This document shows, piece by piece, positions 34,539 to 46,142 of a stretch of 64,000 bases of DNA. The DNA comes from Ancistrus triradiatus (lineage: Eukaryota > Chordata > Actinopteri > Siluriformes > Loricariidae): positions 18,529-82,528 of the forward strand of contig JAJAGP010003163.1 of the NCBI GenBank assembly GCA_025084515.1. The letters run 5' to 3'. Both the position numbers and the translations under genes were made by a program. Each line of letters starts with the position of its first letter. The first letter of the stretch is position 1. The notes beneath the pieces are model-generated. The model was not told where the DNA came from. It made no database searches and was given only the letters and a program-made list of their open reading frames with translations.

Positions 34539-35340
34539 TATATATAAACAACTAACAGACTTAGTGCGTGATAATGAGACAGGAGGCAGATATTGTTAGT
34601 TATAGGTCGGTCCCATAACATGCAATTTCAAGTGGATCTTGTCATTTTCAAAGATTATGAATATTAAAAAGAAAAGAAAAGAAAAAGAAACTCTGAAGGA
34701 CCCAGAGGGCAGTAAATAACAGTAAGATGAAAAAAATAATTATCTTGACTTGATCAGCCACACTGAGAATCTGTATTTCAAACAATTAGCCATTTTCTTT
34801 GTCAGAAATTGTGGCTACTCCTCTCCCAAAACTATTAAGACCAGAGTTTTGAATATAACTGTATCCAGAAGGGGAGGACTCATTTACAGTTGATTATTCA
34901 TCCTGTCTCAGTAATAATTTCATTAACAATAACTGCTTTAGTTGTGAACTAATGTTAAATAATCCTAAGTTACATTTGATTGTAATGAGGGCTATTTGTG
35001 TTTACACTACGAGGTTTTAACAGACGTTTTGTAAGTGTTTATGTTTACAAATGATGCAAGTAACAGGCACAGTCTAGCCAGCAGTTTAGTCACCATAACC
35101 TTTTCTAGGCTTGGTCAATTCGCCACATTGGGATGGGGTCACACCTCTGTAAAGTTAGTTTTAGTTACCTCCGCTGATGAAAACATGTATCATTTTTACC
35201 TACATGATTTACTATTCTAGAAAATCTACAGCAATGGAGCTCTCTAAGGCTACCTGCAATGCTTGGCCTTATGGATCCCGGGATACAGTTAACCATAGCT
35301 GCTGGTGTCCCTAAAGGGATAGCTAAGTTTTAGCTATAAA

Positions 35341-36675
35341 AAAGTATGTAAAAGTGATCTATATAACCAGTGTTGGCCTTGGCCCCTAAAACAAGGCAAT
35401 GGCTTTGGCTATATTAGTCACACAAATGTGTGGAATAATAATGATATGAAGAAGAAATACCAGAGATAACAATACATTGCTTTGGAATCACTGTACTAAA
35501 CAGTAATTAAAGCCCATTATAATGTTTGAGGATGCTGTGAGGAAACAATTGGAAGATGAATAATGTGCATAACAACAGCCATTTACAGAAGAAAGATAAC
35601 GAGGTATTTTAAAAACAGTAGAATATAAAACTCAGCTGGTCTGTTTCACAAAAACTGTCCTGCTCAAGGGAAGAATGTATGTATTTTCCAAAACTTGGGC
35701 ACTTTCTGCAACCCTGCACCTCTCTTTGTAATTATAATTAAATGTTCTACTCTACTCACCTAAACTTACTACCACTTGTCTGACACTTTTATGTAAACAG
35801 AAGATACTAAGATAAGTTAACACTGAGAATAGCAACAGTAACAGTTACTTTGGGCTTACATGGCAAAAAACAACTTCTCATCTCTTTCATTAGCTTATTT
35901 TCCATAGTTGTATTTAAGTTCTATCGACTCTAATAACAAATATATGCAGCATCACACAGTTGCTATAACCGTTTGCACTGAATGCAAAAAAGTTATATAG
36001 CTTAAGCCTTGTAAAGTTTGTTGCAGTAAAAGAAAGGTTTTACTGCCCCTTTTCTGCTGCATGTCACAAGGACACTAGTTTTTTATTCTTCTTTCCTTGA
36101 TGACACATTCTTTCATTCCATCAATTACAGTAGCTTTGTGCTTTGCTATTGAATAGAATTCTAGGGCTACACTTATGGCAGAAGGAGCTTTTGTGAAGGC
36201 CATCTTTTGAATGTGCAGTCGAGGTCATTTATTAATTCAGAGCATGGCATTTAAAAGGTACACCAAAAAACCCTTAAAAGAATGCAAATAATAACATTCA
36301 TAATGCAAGTGCACAAAGAAATACCAAGTAACTTCATTAAGTAAGCAATTCCCTGTATAAATATGGCACATAATGATGCATTGATTACCGTCATTATCAT
36401 GTCTCTTTCACGTTTTTTGGCATGTAGATGTAACTGACAAAATACTTGATAAAAATACTTGATAATGAACTGATCTGAAACCAAAATGTAAGTGTTAAAA
36501 CATATGCCATGCTGTCTTTCTGATAAGCGGAGTGGTTGTGGTGGCTCGGTTGAAGAGAACTGATAGAGAATTGATTACATTTTACAGATAAGACAACGTA
36601 CAATTAAATTATGTTAATATGAAGAGTTTAAAAAAACAGATGTTGTGTCTGTTTAGAGTTGATTAGGTCTTCATT
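35341..36675. other. Unassigned
   Basis: AT-rich sequence. I see no exon, repeat or RNA gene. Confidence 0.4.
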
Positions 36676-36845
36676 TCATTCACTTCAGTTTAGATTATCT
36701 CCTAATATCTACGTCCAGTCCCAAATTGAGCAAGCCTAGGGTGACAGTGGCAAGGAAAAACTCCCTAAGTGTTAGGAGGAAGAAACCTTGGGAGGACCAA
36801 GACTCAAAAATTGACCCAACCTTTTTGAGTCTTGGTTCTCAAAAA
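36676..36845 (-). mobile_element. L2 3' UTR fragment, reversed
   Basis: Reverse complement of the L2 tail block: TTATCTCCTAATATCTACGT, then AGCAAGCCTAGGGTGACAGT and AACCTTGGGAGGACCAAGAC are all matched in the copies at 10,115-11,277 and 49,168-49,437. Confidence 0.85.
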
Positions 36846-36849
36846 AAAG

Positions 36850-37700
36850 TTCCCCTGTAAAAAGTTTCTCAGAGGCCACTTTGTGAGAAATAGTTGCTTG
36901 CCAGACATGCCTCTATCACATCTTTGTCTACAGCAGGACCTGTAGATCCTCCACACTCATACTTTGCTGAAGCTGGTGTCCCATTTGGTCTCAAGAATGC
37001 TTGATTGGCTATAAATCTGGCGATTGGGCAGGTCAAGGAAGTGTTGCAATTTGGTAGAGACATTCCTGGGAAACCCTTGCTGTGCTTTTGTGAGCATTAT
37101 CCTGCCGAGAAATGCCAATTGGAAGCCCTGCAATGAGAGGCAATACATGTGGCTGCATGATATCCTGCACTTATCACTGTCCTGTTAGTGTCCCTCGTAT
37201 CACTACCAGGGGTAACCAACTGTCATATGCGATGGCTCCCCAGATCACCACCAAAGCAGTTGGGACAGTGTGTCACTCCACAACAAAGGCAGGATTGAAG
37301 CACTCACCAAGAGGCCTTTATACTCAAACACAACTGTCATTGGATCCCAAACAGAACCTGGATTCACCATTAAAGACAATACAGTCCCAGTCCAAAGCAG
37401 TCCAAGTTTCTTGTTCATGACAAAACTGCAAATTATGGCGGAGGTGTCTGACTGTGAAAGGCAGGAAACATAATAATAACTCTGTGACAACAAATTTACT
37501 TCTGCTAAGCACATGGAAATGGTCTGGGCAGAGACAAGGGTGTGTAGTGAAGGTGCCAACTGTGTCTGGATGGTGGACAACAAAACTGTGGGAGCTGCTC
37601 GTGCTTGTCAGTGGATAAAATGATCCCCTCTACTGGTCGTGGGCCAGTAGAGCCTGTTTGCTATGTGTGTGTGCCCTCACAGAACTACTGCTCCTAACAC
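36850..37700 (-). pseudogene. Tc1-like transposase remnant, different family
   Basis: Minus-strand frames include MLTKAQQGFPRNVSTKLQHF followed by LDLPNRQIYSQ (37,148-36,957), and the neighbouring frame supplies the C-terminus (GPAVDKDVIEACLASNYF, 37,063-36,869). Earlier parts lie in the 37,583-37,245 frame. The order fits a Tc1-type catalytic domain, but the sequence is not close to the other families in this window. No inverted repeats were found. An alternative is a diverged mariner-type element. Confidence 0.55.
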
Positions 37701-37981
37701 CTCCTAACAGTTAGAACAGCCTAGATGGCAGGCAAGCTGTCGAAATGATCATCCTTTTTCTCTCAGTCCAATGATGTGCCCCCTCCCAGAGTCTGTCAAC
37801 TGGGCAAAATGTCTTCAAGTGCATTGTAGAACCATGTCTAGGAATAAACGATGTCTCACCAAGAGGTATACTTACCAAAAAGTAACCTCTGAGAGCCTTT
37901 TTGTAAAGCAGTGGGGGAAGCACTTTTACCCCCTCTTGTGTACCCAGTGTCTAATCAGATCATACCTGTAATCATTTACAT

Positions 37982-38110
37982 ATCTGACTTAGACTTAGAC
38001 TTTTATTTGTCACGTACATGGTTATACACAGTACAACTTGCAGTGAAATGTTTCTTTGCAACGCTCCGAGAATGTGCAATATTACTGGAAATAAAAAAAA
38101 TATATAAATA
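37982..38110 (-). repeat. Retroposon tail
   Basis: A TTAGACTTTTATTTGTCACG to GTGAAATGTTTCTTTGCAAC stretch followed by A-rich DNA on the plus strand. This resembles LINE/SINE 3' ends common in fish. Assignment is tentative. Confidence 0.4.
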
Positions 38111-38286
38111 ATAAAATAAAATAGTAAAGATAAAAATAAGAATTTAACAAGATATATACATAGGAAAATATACATAGAAAGGAAAATATAAAAGAAAATG
38201 TATATATAAGATTTCTTTATATATAGAACAACCTATATATAGAGATATAGCTATGTATGTTCATATAATCTTGGAGTTGTAAACAT

Positions 38287-39020
38287 TAATCAGAATCAGA
38301 ATCAGAAATACTTTATTGATCCCAGGAGGAGATGTTACAGAAGCACCCATTTGTGTATAAAAGTACAAAAAATAAAAATAAAATAAATACACACTCTAAT
38401 AAAGAAGAAAAGTTATTCAAGAAATTGTATAATAACTATGAATGATTTGAATGAATAATAATAGCAGCAATTAACAATACTGATGTGTGATTATGTAAAG
38501 TGCGGTAGTGCAGCTGTGAGGTAGTTGCGGTGACTTAATGTGTTAGCGTCCTGATTAAGAGTCCGAATGGCCTGCGGAAAGAAACTCCTCCTCATTCTCT
38601 CTGTCTTGGTCTTAAGGGTGTGGTAGCGCTTCCCAGACCTCATGAGGGAGAAGAGTCCATAATTGGGATGGCTTGGGTCCGTCACTATGTTCTGGGCCCT
38701 GGTACAGCACCGCTTGTTGTAGATGGTCTGCAGGTCAGGGAGCTCTGTGTGTGTGATGCATTCGGCTGATCACACCACCCTCTGGAGAGCCGGCCTGTCC
38801 TGCCCGGTGCTGTTCCCCAACCAGGCTGTGATGTTTCCAGTTAGGATGCTTTCAATAATGCAGGTGTAGAAGTTCTTCAGTACCTTGTCAGATAGTCTGA
38901 AGTCCCTCAAGCATCTGAGATGGTAGAGTCGCTGTCAGCCCTTCTTCACCAGGTAGGTGATGTGGTGTGTCCACGTCAGGTCATATGTGATATGCACTCC
39001 GAGGTATCTGAAGCTGAGAC
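38287..39020 (-). mobile_element. LINE ORF2 C-terminus and 3' tail
   Basis: On the minus strand the end of ORF2 is readable: a 64-codon frame (38,685-38,491) has DPSHPNYGLFSLMRSGKRY, then RMRRSFFPQAIRTLNQD. A 3' UTR follows, ending GGGATCAATAAAGTATTTCT and GATTCTGATT. The 'DPSHP...LF.L..SG.RYR..K.RT.R...SFFP.A' pattern closes ORF2 of a common fish LINE. Upstream sequence (to 39,020) encodes the preceding part in broken frames. The fragment at 2,517-2,960 is a diverged relative. Confidence 0.75.
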
Positions 39021-39449
39021 ATAACTGCATGCAGAGTTTTGTAAGCAGTCCACATTACAATGCAAACATTTCTATGTACAGTAGGTGTGTTTTTTGATCA
39101 ATTAATATATTTGCTCCATATTAATTTTTGATCAATTTTAAATGATAAAATTAAGGTTTCTGGATTTTCATTACAGAATGAAATTTGGTCATTTATAATG
39201 ACTTAAGGCAATTTTAAGTGTAATAGTAATGATCATTGTAAATATTGTACTACCAGGAAAAGAGTTTGAATTTAAACTAGATGAAAGTAGAGTTTGTTTA
39301 TTTTCTTTCATTGCACGCCTGACACATTACAGGTACAGAGTTCCCGTCCGATCTGCAAATGCATGGGGCTTTGTGTACATGAAGGCAACCATGATCTGTA
39401 GCACTGGTAAGCTAACAATGATTGTTTTTCAAAATTGAAATACATGACT
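39021..39449. other. Unassigned
   Basis: No gene seen. A 69-codon frame (39,229-39,438) is open, but its acceptor context is poor and no domain is visible. Confidence 0.35.
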
Positions 39450-39586
39450 GTATGAGGGATCACTCCCTGGCCGCCTTTGGCCAGGAGTTGTCCCAGTTTG
39501 ACGGTGTGAGCTGCAGCAGCGCGATCGCGCGTGCGTCAGCTTTCCTGGGCCATTAATGGGTAAGTGGCGCCACCTGTAGTCAAACT

Positions 39587-39680
39587 TATATAAACACACC
39601 TTATGGACTCAGTGGTTGCCACTGCCTACGCCCTCGGTCACGTGACTCGCGCTCACGTGACTCGCGCTCACGTGACTCCT
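39587..39680 (+). promoter_or_regulatory. TATA box and three spaced CACGTG motifs
   Basis: A canonical TATATAAA lies at 39,587-39,594. Three GTCACGTGAC-like or CTCACGTGAC motifs follow at 39,639, 39,654 and 39,669, exactly 15 bp apart. CACGTG is the core site of USF/MITF/TFE-type bHLH factors. The most likely role is promoter function of a retroelement LTR or leader. Confidence 0.55.
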
Positions 39681-40455
39681 CATGCACCCGGCGTTTTTGA
39701 ACGCACTGACGCGTTCGCTGCTGCCTGCAGCCTGGCTTTCTGACGGCTTATTTTCATTTCTTTTATTTGTTATTTGTTTTCATTAGGGATAAAGGTAGTC
39801 TGGGGGAATTAAGTCCCTCAGACGTGAGGCTGCTAGAAGGCAGCCCAGTAAGTTAGGGCCCTAGATAGGGTAGGGACAGCTTTTTATTTGTTAATTATCT
39901 TTTACTTTTCACCGAGCTGCACCTGCAGCTTTCGGCCTTAATCCCAGCCGTTCTCCTCACACCGTCACCCCTCCTCGCCACGATCAGGAATATTTATTCC
40001 TTGATCGCGTTTGAAGAGGACGCAGTGTTTAATAACCACGTCCTCTTCACTTCCCTGCAACCGTGCCACGCCCCCGCGGCCGCGTTTAAACCGCGTTGGA
40101 GCTGCATATGCGCATATATCCGGCGCATATATTGCGCAACAGAGGCACATCATAAGCGTGCTGTGTACTTCACGCTTACGGCATGCAGTTTAGTTTATTT
40201 AATTTTATTTATTAATCGTATCTTTTATTTAGTTTCTTTAGTTATTTATATCTTTGTTTTCATTTGCTTTTATTTATTTTTCTCATTTCAGTTATAATTA
40301 CCAACTGGAGCTAACTGCATTTGGGTCCCATCCCATTTACATTTTTGATTTATTACGGTTCATCATCGTTCTTATATGGCAAACCGTAACAGATGGCAGT
40401 GGCCAGCCAAGGGACCCAGCGTTAGCTCCTGGACCTCCAGTGTGGAGGTCCACAA

Positions 40456-41235
40456 ATGCCGTGGATGGCGGGTTTCGCTACCCGAGTCGTGGCTGGCATT
40501 TGGGGGGCCCCTCAGCTTCTGTGGCCAAAAGATTTTTTCTATCCTGACCCTCCCAAATTGCCCAGCCCTCGCCGCCGTCACCGTCGGTGTCTACATGGGG
40601 CTCAGATAGACTTGATCAGCGGCGTGGTCTATCTGGACCCCCAGCCACTTATTCCTGCCCCCGAACCAATGACCATTTTTAACATCAATCAGGGTTCCGC
40701 GACTGCGCAGGAATTTGTAGCTGCATTCCTGGCCCTGGCCACAGATAGTGGCTTTGATGGACAGGAACTCATTGAGCCCTTTAGATTAGGGCTCAATGAG
40801 CAGGTGGATTATGAGCTGTGTTTTCTCCCTCCTGCTTCTTCCTTTGACCACCTGCTCGAGCTGGCATTAATGGAGGAAGCCCGCCTTGAGCAGTGTGAGA
40901 GGAAGAGGAGGGGTCTTAGTGATTACAGCTCGAGTCCACCAGGTACCCTGCCAGGGCATATAGCGCCGCCTAGCCCCATTCACAAGCGTACTGCATGCTC
41001 AAGCTGCAAGAGAGAGCGTACAGCGCCCTCCAGCTGTGAACCTGGGCTCGCCGCACTTCCTAGCTCCGCACCTGGGCAGTCAGACCCCGTGCCAGAGCGT
41101 TTGGCGCCCCCTAGCCCTGTACCTGGGCTCGCCGTGCACGTAAGCCCCGTGTTACAGCACGTAAGCTCCACGGAGAGGCATTTAGCGCTGCTCAGCCCCA
41201 TACAGGAGCTCTGTGCCCACAAGCCCCATGTATGA
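40456..41235 (+). CDS. Gag-like ORF of a Gypsy-type element, 259 codons
   Basis: The frame is open for 259 codons. The first 70 residues are basic and may be non-coding leader. From about residue 72 (MTIFNINQGSATAQEFVAAF) it resembles the C-terminal half of a Ty3/Gypsy capsid: a helix-rich stretch with DSGFDGQELIEPFRLGLNEQ, then SSFDHLLELALMEEARLEQC followed by an Arg/Lys cluster. From about residue 165 it is Pro/Ser-rich, with loose 10-12-residue repeats such as LAPPSPVPGLAV. No CCHC knuckle is present. The ORF ends at a TGA within the repeat array, so it is probably a truncated gag. The start codon is not certain. Confidence 0.55.
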   Translation: MPWMAGFATRVVAGIWGAPQLLWPKDFFYPDPPKLPSPRRRHRRCLHGAQIDLISGVVYLDPQPLIPAPEPMTIFNINQGSATAQEFVAAFLALATDSGFDGQELIEPFRLGLNEQVDYELCFLPPASSFDHLLELALMEEARLEQCERKRRGLSDYSSSPPGTLPGHIAPPSPIHKRTACSSCKRERTAPSSCEPGLAALPSSAPGQSDPVPERLAPPSPVPGLAVHVSPVLQHVSSTERHLALLSPIQELCAHKPHV

Positions 41236-41560
41236 GCCATCTGGCTCCACGGAGAGGCATATAGCGCCACCTAGCCCTATTGATGGGTTCATCGCGCATG
41301 CACGCTCCACATCTGGGCAGTCAGACCCTGTGCCTGAGCGTATGGCGCCCCCTAGCCCGCGCACTCAAGCCCCGTGTTAGAGCAGTCAGACTCCACGGTG
41401 AGGCGTTTAGCGCCGCCTGACCCCATACAGGAGCTCATTGCGCCTCCAAGCCCCACGTCTGGGCAAAAATAGCTCCACGTCTGGGCATCCCGCGCCTTGG
41501 TCGTTGCCGCCGACCCCTGCGCCTCGTTCTAGACTGATTCCAGCGCCACGATCCTAAGTC
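40950..41560 (+). repeat. Post-gag ~33-bp repeats
   Basis: Degenerate units of the type GCGCC(C/G)CCTAGCCC(C/T)(A/G)T followed by ACCTGGGC-like sequence. They extend beyond the ORF end, like the array at 6,850-7,900. Confidence 0.7.
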
Positions 41561-41962
41561 CCAACCCCCACGCCTCGGTCTAGACCACCTTCAGCGCCAC
41601 CTGATGCCTCTGTAGAGCACTCCGCAGTCGTCCCCTCACTCCCTTGCGGCCACGGGTGCTCCCCATTGCTCGTCCAGCCAGACGGCAGCCTAGTGGCAGC
41701 ATGTACAGAGAGAATAAAAGCGAGCCACGCACTGACCCCTGAGGCACGGCATAGTTCACTTTTGAAAGCTTAGAGCGTAGATTATTTATATGAACAAACT
41801 GGTATCGGTCGGTTAAGTAGGATTTCAACCAAGAAAGTCCCAATCCCTTAATACCTACAGTATTTTCTAGTCTGTTTAGTAAAACATCATGATCTATAGT
41901 GTCAAATGCTGCACTTAAATCTAACAGAAAAAGAAAAGAAACACATACATTTGTAACAGTTT

Positions 41963-43100
41963 TCTCTCTACCCTGTACCTACCACTGTGTAAGAAGGGAG
42001 CTAATGTTAACAGAAAATTTAAGGAGTGGGCTCCCTCCGGAAGTGATTAGTATGGCCCCGCCGTTCACCAACTCAAAAGGTTCATAACTATACTGTTCTT
42101 TTATCACAGGAGAAATCAAACCGTACACCAATGAAACTCTTATTCCCAGCTTTATGCAAAACCCCCCTGACCCCACACATTAACCCACCTCAAACACCCA
42201 TACCAGCACACATATACCCACACTTACATATACAAAACAAGCCAGTCCATCCGCACAGTTCAAAAAGAGTTCAAAAGGAGTTCCAGAGTCCCTCGGGTAA
42301 AAACCGGAAAAATATCGCTCTTACCGAATTCGACGGGAGTTGATGAAACTTCATATGGTGGGAAGCTGAACGCATGCAACAAGCCCAGAGTTCGTTAACT
42401 TGGCTCTTACCGAATTCGACCGGGAGTTGATGAAACTTCATATGGTGGGAAAGCTGAAACGCATGCAAAAAAATGCACAAGGCCCAGAGTTCGTTAACGT
42501 TGGTAAAATATAATCACTTTCTGTTTGATTTCGATCCCAGGAGAAACAAATGAAGACAATACGTTGATGCATTTTATAGATGAAGAGCCAAGGAAGAACG
42601 GCGTTGAGCTGTAATCACCCCCATATTCCGGCATGCAGTTCATCACACGCGCCTGTACGCTTTTAATCCAAAAAGCTAAAAAAGCTTTTCTTCAAGGTTC
42701 AGCATGACCAGCTTGCTTCTCAAAAAAACACATGGATCGCCACCAAGGTTGAAGGCGCGGAGTACACATACACAAGGAGAAAAGAAAAAAAAAACCTTTC
42801 TGCAACAAACAAACATGTGTAAAAAAAAAAAACATACATCTAACCATAACAACACTAAATAAATTGTAGCGGAAACTTCACAACTTTTTTTACTTTTACA
42901 TGGTCAAAGGTACACTGAAGCACACCACAAAGGTTTAACCAAGAAGCGTGGGCTAACGCTTCCCACCACCAGAATTGTGTTCCAAACTTTTTGCCTCCTT
43001 AAGTAGCCTCACTCATCTCCTTATTTAGCCCATTCTAAAAACTCAGGTTGCCCCCTACTGACTCAGGTTAACCTACCTCTGTGTCGACCCTATTAGGTTG
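41963..43100. mobile_element. Unidentified 1.1-kb insertion in LINE copy A
   Basis: Copies A and B align up to AAGAAA(A)CACAT and resume at TCTGAGGACATTAACAA, but copy A has about 1.1 kb in between. ACACAT is present on both sides and may be the target duplication. The block has no recognisable termini or genes. It is rich in A/C on the plus strand and includes an internal tandem duplication (42,321-42,505). Confidence 0.55.
42321..42505. repeat. Two-copy ~85-100 bp tandem duplication
   Basis: GCTCTTACCGAATTCGACGG to CCCAGAGTTCGTTAAC occurs twice in succession. The second copy has several single-base insertions relative to the first, mostly in homopolymers. Confidence 0.9.
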
Positions 43101-44149
43101 GCACACATTATCTGAGGACATTAACAAATCATTTGGTACCCTAATTAATGCTGTTTCAGTACTATGATGGGGCCTGAAGCCAGACTGAAATGTTTCATAA
43201 ATTTCATTCCTTTGGAGGTAACTGCAGAGCTGCTGATAGATGGCATTTTCTAAGATTTTGGACAAAAACGGTAGATGTGAAATTGGTCTATAATTAAATA
43301 TCACACAAGGGTCAAGATTGGCTTTTTTAATCAGTGGTTTGATAACGGCAGACTTAAAGGATTTGTACATATAACCAAAGGTAAGGGATGAATTTAAAAT
43401 AACTAACAGTGGCTCTATAATACTAGGTATTACTTCTTTAAGTAAACGTGTAGGAATTGGATCTAATAAATTGACTAAGATGAGCTGATCAGTGCGGATA
43501 GTTCAGTAATACTAATTGGGGGAAAAAGATTCTAATCTTGATTTACAGCTCATTAAACAGATGTCTTCACTAGTGCTGCATCTGGAAGGTGGCTGAATAG
43601 TTTGGTGATGTGATGAGCATCGAGTTTGATGCCTAATGTTTTCTATCTTATCATTAAAGAAAGTCATGAAATCATTACTGTTAAAATTACACAGAACGGG
43701 AGAATCACTTTCTGTAGGGTTTTTTGTTAATTTGGAGACTGTATTAAAGAGAAATCTTGGATTATTCTTATTTTTCTTTATGATTGAGGAGAAGTATGCA
43801 GTTTTAGCTTTAGTGAGAGCATGCTTGTACTCTGTCATGCTGTCCCTCCAAGCAATCTTAAACACCTCCAATTTACTGTCTCCACTTGCGCTCTAGGCGC
43901 CGCATTGTTTGCATTAATGTACGGGTGTGGTCATTATACCATGGTGCTAGCCTTTTTTCCCTAATGCGTTTGTGTTACGTGCCACGGCGGAAGTGGGTTT
44001 TGGCCTTTGTGGGTGACCGGACTTGATCACTCACCATCCCACGCGCTGGCAAGATGGCCGTGGCCACACCTGGAGCGTGTTTGTCCGTTGGACTCTGCGC
44101 TCGCGGTCCTCGCCCTTGTACGGCTGTGCCCGCTCCTGTAAGTGCTTTC

Positions 44150-44680
44150 TCGGTGATTATCCGATTTATTGCTGCTAGCCTGTTAGCTCACATTCCTATC
44201 TGGTTATTGCTGCTAGCCTGTTCACTCACCTTCCTATCTGGTTATTGCTGCTAGCCTGTTAGCACTCTGTTTTATCCGGTTAGTGCTGCTAGCCTGTTAG
44301 CTCACTTCCTATCCAGTTATTGCTGCTAGCCTGTTAGCACACCGTTTCTTCCGGTTTTTGCTGCTAGCCTGTTAGCACTCTGTTTTATCTGGTTATTGCT
44401 GCTAGCCTGTTAGCTCACCTTCCTATCCAGTTATTGCTGCTAGCCTGTTAGCACTCTGTTTTATCTGGTTATTGCTGCTAGCCTATTAGCACACCATGTT
44501 ATCTAGTTATTGCTGCTAGCCTGCTAGCTCACCTTCCTCTGGTTGTTGCTACTAGCCTGTTGGCTTACCGTTCTATCCGGTTATAGCTATTATTCTGTTA
44601 GTGCACCTTGTTATCCGGTTACTGCTACTAATCGGTTAGCGCTTCGTGTTATCCGGTTATTATTTTGCTAGCCTCATTAG
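44150..44680 (+). repeat. 36-38 bp minisatellite in the outer LTR
   Basis: About 14 copies of GGTTATTGCTGCTAGCCTGT plus TAGC(A/T)C(A/T)C and a T-rich tail. It lies about 180 bp from the LTR start, after a GGCAAGATGGCCG motif, as the 29-bp array does in the LTR at 28,899. Confidence 0.9.
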
Positions 44681-44889
44681 CATTTCGGTTTTGGTTTACT
44701 GTGTCTCCCTGGGTTGCTATTGTAGTCTTCATTTACCATTTCACTGTTATTGTTATTATTATCATTATTATTATTTATTACCGTGTCTAGTGAGGTTATT
44801 AGGTTGTTTCACCATAATTAGTTGCATTCCATTGCTTGTCTGCTGTAGCAAACCCAAGACTACACTTTAATTTTATTAATTTTTAATGA

Positions 44890-45250
44890 ACAAATGGAGC
44901 ACCACCGGATCGTTTGTGGACTGGTGGATCCGGAAAACCAGTTTAAAAGTTAACTGCGAAATTGATCAGTCTAGGTCTGAATAGTGAATTCAAAGTTATG
45001 TTTCTCGAACTTTGTTTGAATGAAACTCTCTCACACCAGGCGGTAAATTCAAAAGGTTATAACAAGTTTATTAACTACAAACAAGGCAATACCAACAGAC
45101 TATCTGATGTAATAAAATATGTATCACAGTATTAAAATCAGAAAACCAAGATGACTCTATATGCAACTTATCGGTCGCGCAATAATTACCCAGAGGCAAT
45201 GTTACTGGTAACACAAATTACGTTGAACATGAATAGTATGGTAGAAGCTA
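44890..45250 (-). other. Probable end of a minus-strand retroelement
   Basis: No gene. On the minus strand an AATAAA (about 45,057-45,062) and AT-rich flanks would suit an LTR or 3' end. The boundary with the outer LTR is not resolved. Confidence 0.3.
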
Positions 45251-45573
45251 CTTAGGCGTGGATAAGTCTATGTTGAAGCGTGGTTTAAGATCAAACGCAA
45301 GGTTGATTGTAAGGCTGTCATTAGGTTTGGCTGATATGTACAGCTGTGAATCATCTGCATAGCAGTGGAAGCTAATGCCATGCCATAACTGAGCCCAGTG
45401 GCAGCATGTACAGAGGGAATAAAAGCGGGCCAAGCACTGACCCCTGAGGCATGCCATACTTCACTTTTGAGAGCTTAGACCTTAGATTATTTATATGAAC
45501 AAACTGGTACCGGTCAGTTAAGTAGGATTTAAACCAAGAAAGTGCTGATCCCTTAATACCTACAGTATTTTCT

Positions 45574-45775
45574 GTGGTAGCCTAGCGGTTAAGGTACTGG
45601 ACTCTGGACTAGAAGGTCCAGGGTTCAAATCCCACCTCTGCCAAGCCGCCACTGTTGGGTCCTTGAGCAAGGCCCTTAACCCACAATTGCTTGGATTGTA
45701 AGATTGTATCAATTGTAAGTCGCTCTGGATAAGGACGTCTGCTAAAATGCTGTAAATGTAAATGTAAATGTAAAA
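45574..45775 (+). mobile_element. tRNA-derived SINE
   Basis: The head has polymerase III boxes: A-box-like TAGCCTAGCGGTTAAGG and B-box GGTTCAAATCC. The body contains the fish SINE/LINE-type tail TAAGTCGCTCTGGATAAGGA then CGTCTGCTAAAATGC, and the end is (AAATGT)n. It interrupts the LINE at a TTTTTCT-like target repeated on both sides. It is a SINE and not a functional tRNA gene: no acceptor stem can be closed after the B box. Confidence 0.9.
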
Positions 45776-46142
45776 ATTTTTCTAGTCCTGTGTTTTAGTA
45801 AACATCATGATCTATAGTGGTCAAATGCCCTTTGCACTTAAATGTAACAGAACAAGAAAAGAAAACACATCCCTTATCCTGAGGACATTAACAAGTCCAT
45901 TTAGTACCCTAATTTATGCTGTTTCAGTACTATGATGGGGCCTGAAGCCAGAAACTGAAATGTTTGTTTCATAAATACCATTCCTTTTGGAGGTAACTGC
46001 AGCGCTGCTGATAGACGTTTTTCTTTTTCTAAAATTTTGGACAAAAAAACGGTAGGATTTGAATTGGTCTATAATTAGATATCACACAAGGGTCAAGATT
46101 GGCTTTTTTAATCAGTGGTTTGATAACGGCAGAAACTTAACC

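Larger units (their letters stand above)
39450..41560 (+). mobile_element. Gypsy-type element, 5' region plus gag plus post-gag repeats
   Basis: A promoter-bearing, CpG-rich segment (39,450-40,370) precedes a gag-like frame and a Pro/Ser repeat region. The layout copies that of the element at 5,903-8,221. No protease or pol and no second LTR were found. At 41,560 it meets an L2 LINE. The left boundary is uncertain. Confidence 0.6.
41560..43967 (-). mobile_element. L2-type LINE copy A, 3' half
   Basis: The minus strand carries reverse transcriptase pieces. 43,370-43,068 has FKSAVIKPLIKK, NYRPISHLPFLSKILE and FQSGFRPHHSTETALI, the early RT blocks. 41,843-41,580 has LSWLKSYLTDRYQFVHIN and VPQGSVRGSLLFSLYMLPLG, the block after the YADD region. 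43,871-43,512 carries the linker upstream of RT. Copy A continues at 57,681 beyond the 13.7-kb insertion. Relative to copy B it also has an extra block at about 41,963-43,100. Confidence 0.9.

Noticed and set aside
44054..44254. Start of a secreted or membrane protein (Ala/Leu-rich frame)
   Set aside because: It begins in LTR sequence and runs into a minisatellite. The hydrophobic look comes from GCTGCTAGCCTG repeats.
45574..45650. Functional tRNA gene
   Set aside because: Polymerase III A and B boxes are present, but the acceptor stem does not close and the body continues into a SINE tail with an (AAATGT)n end.
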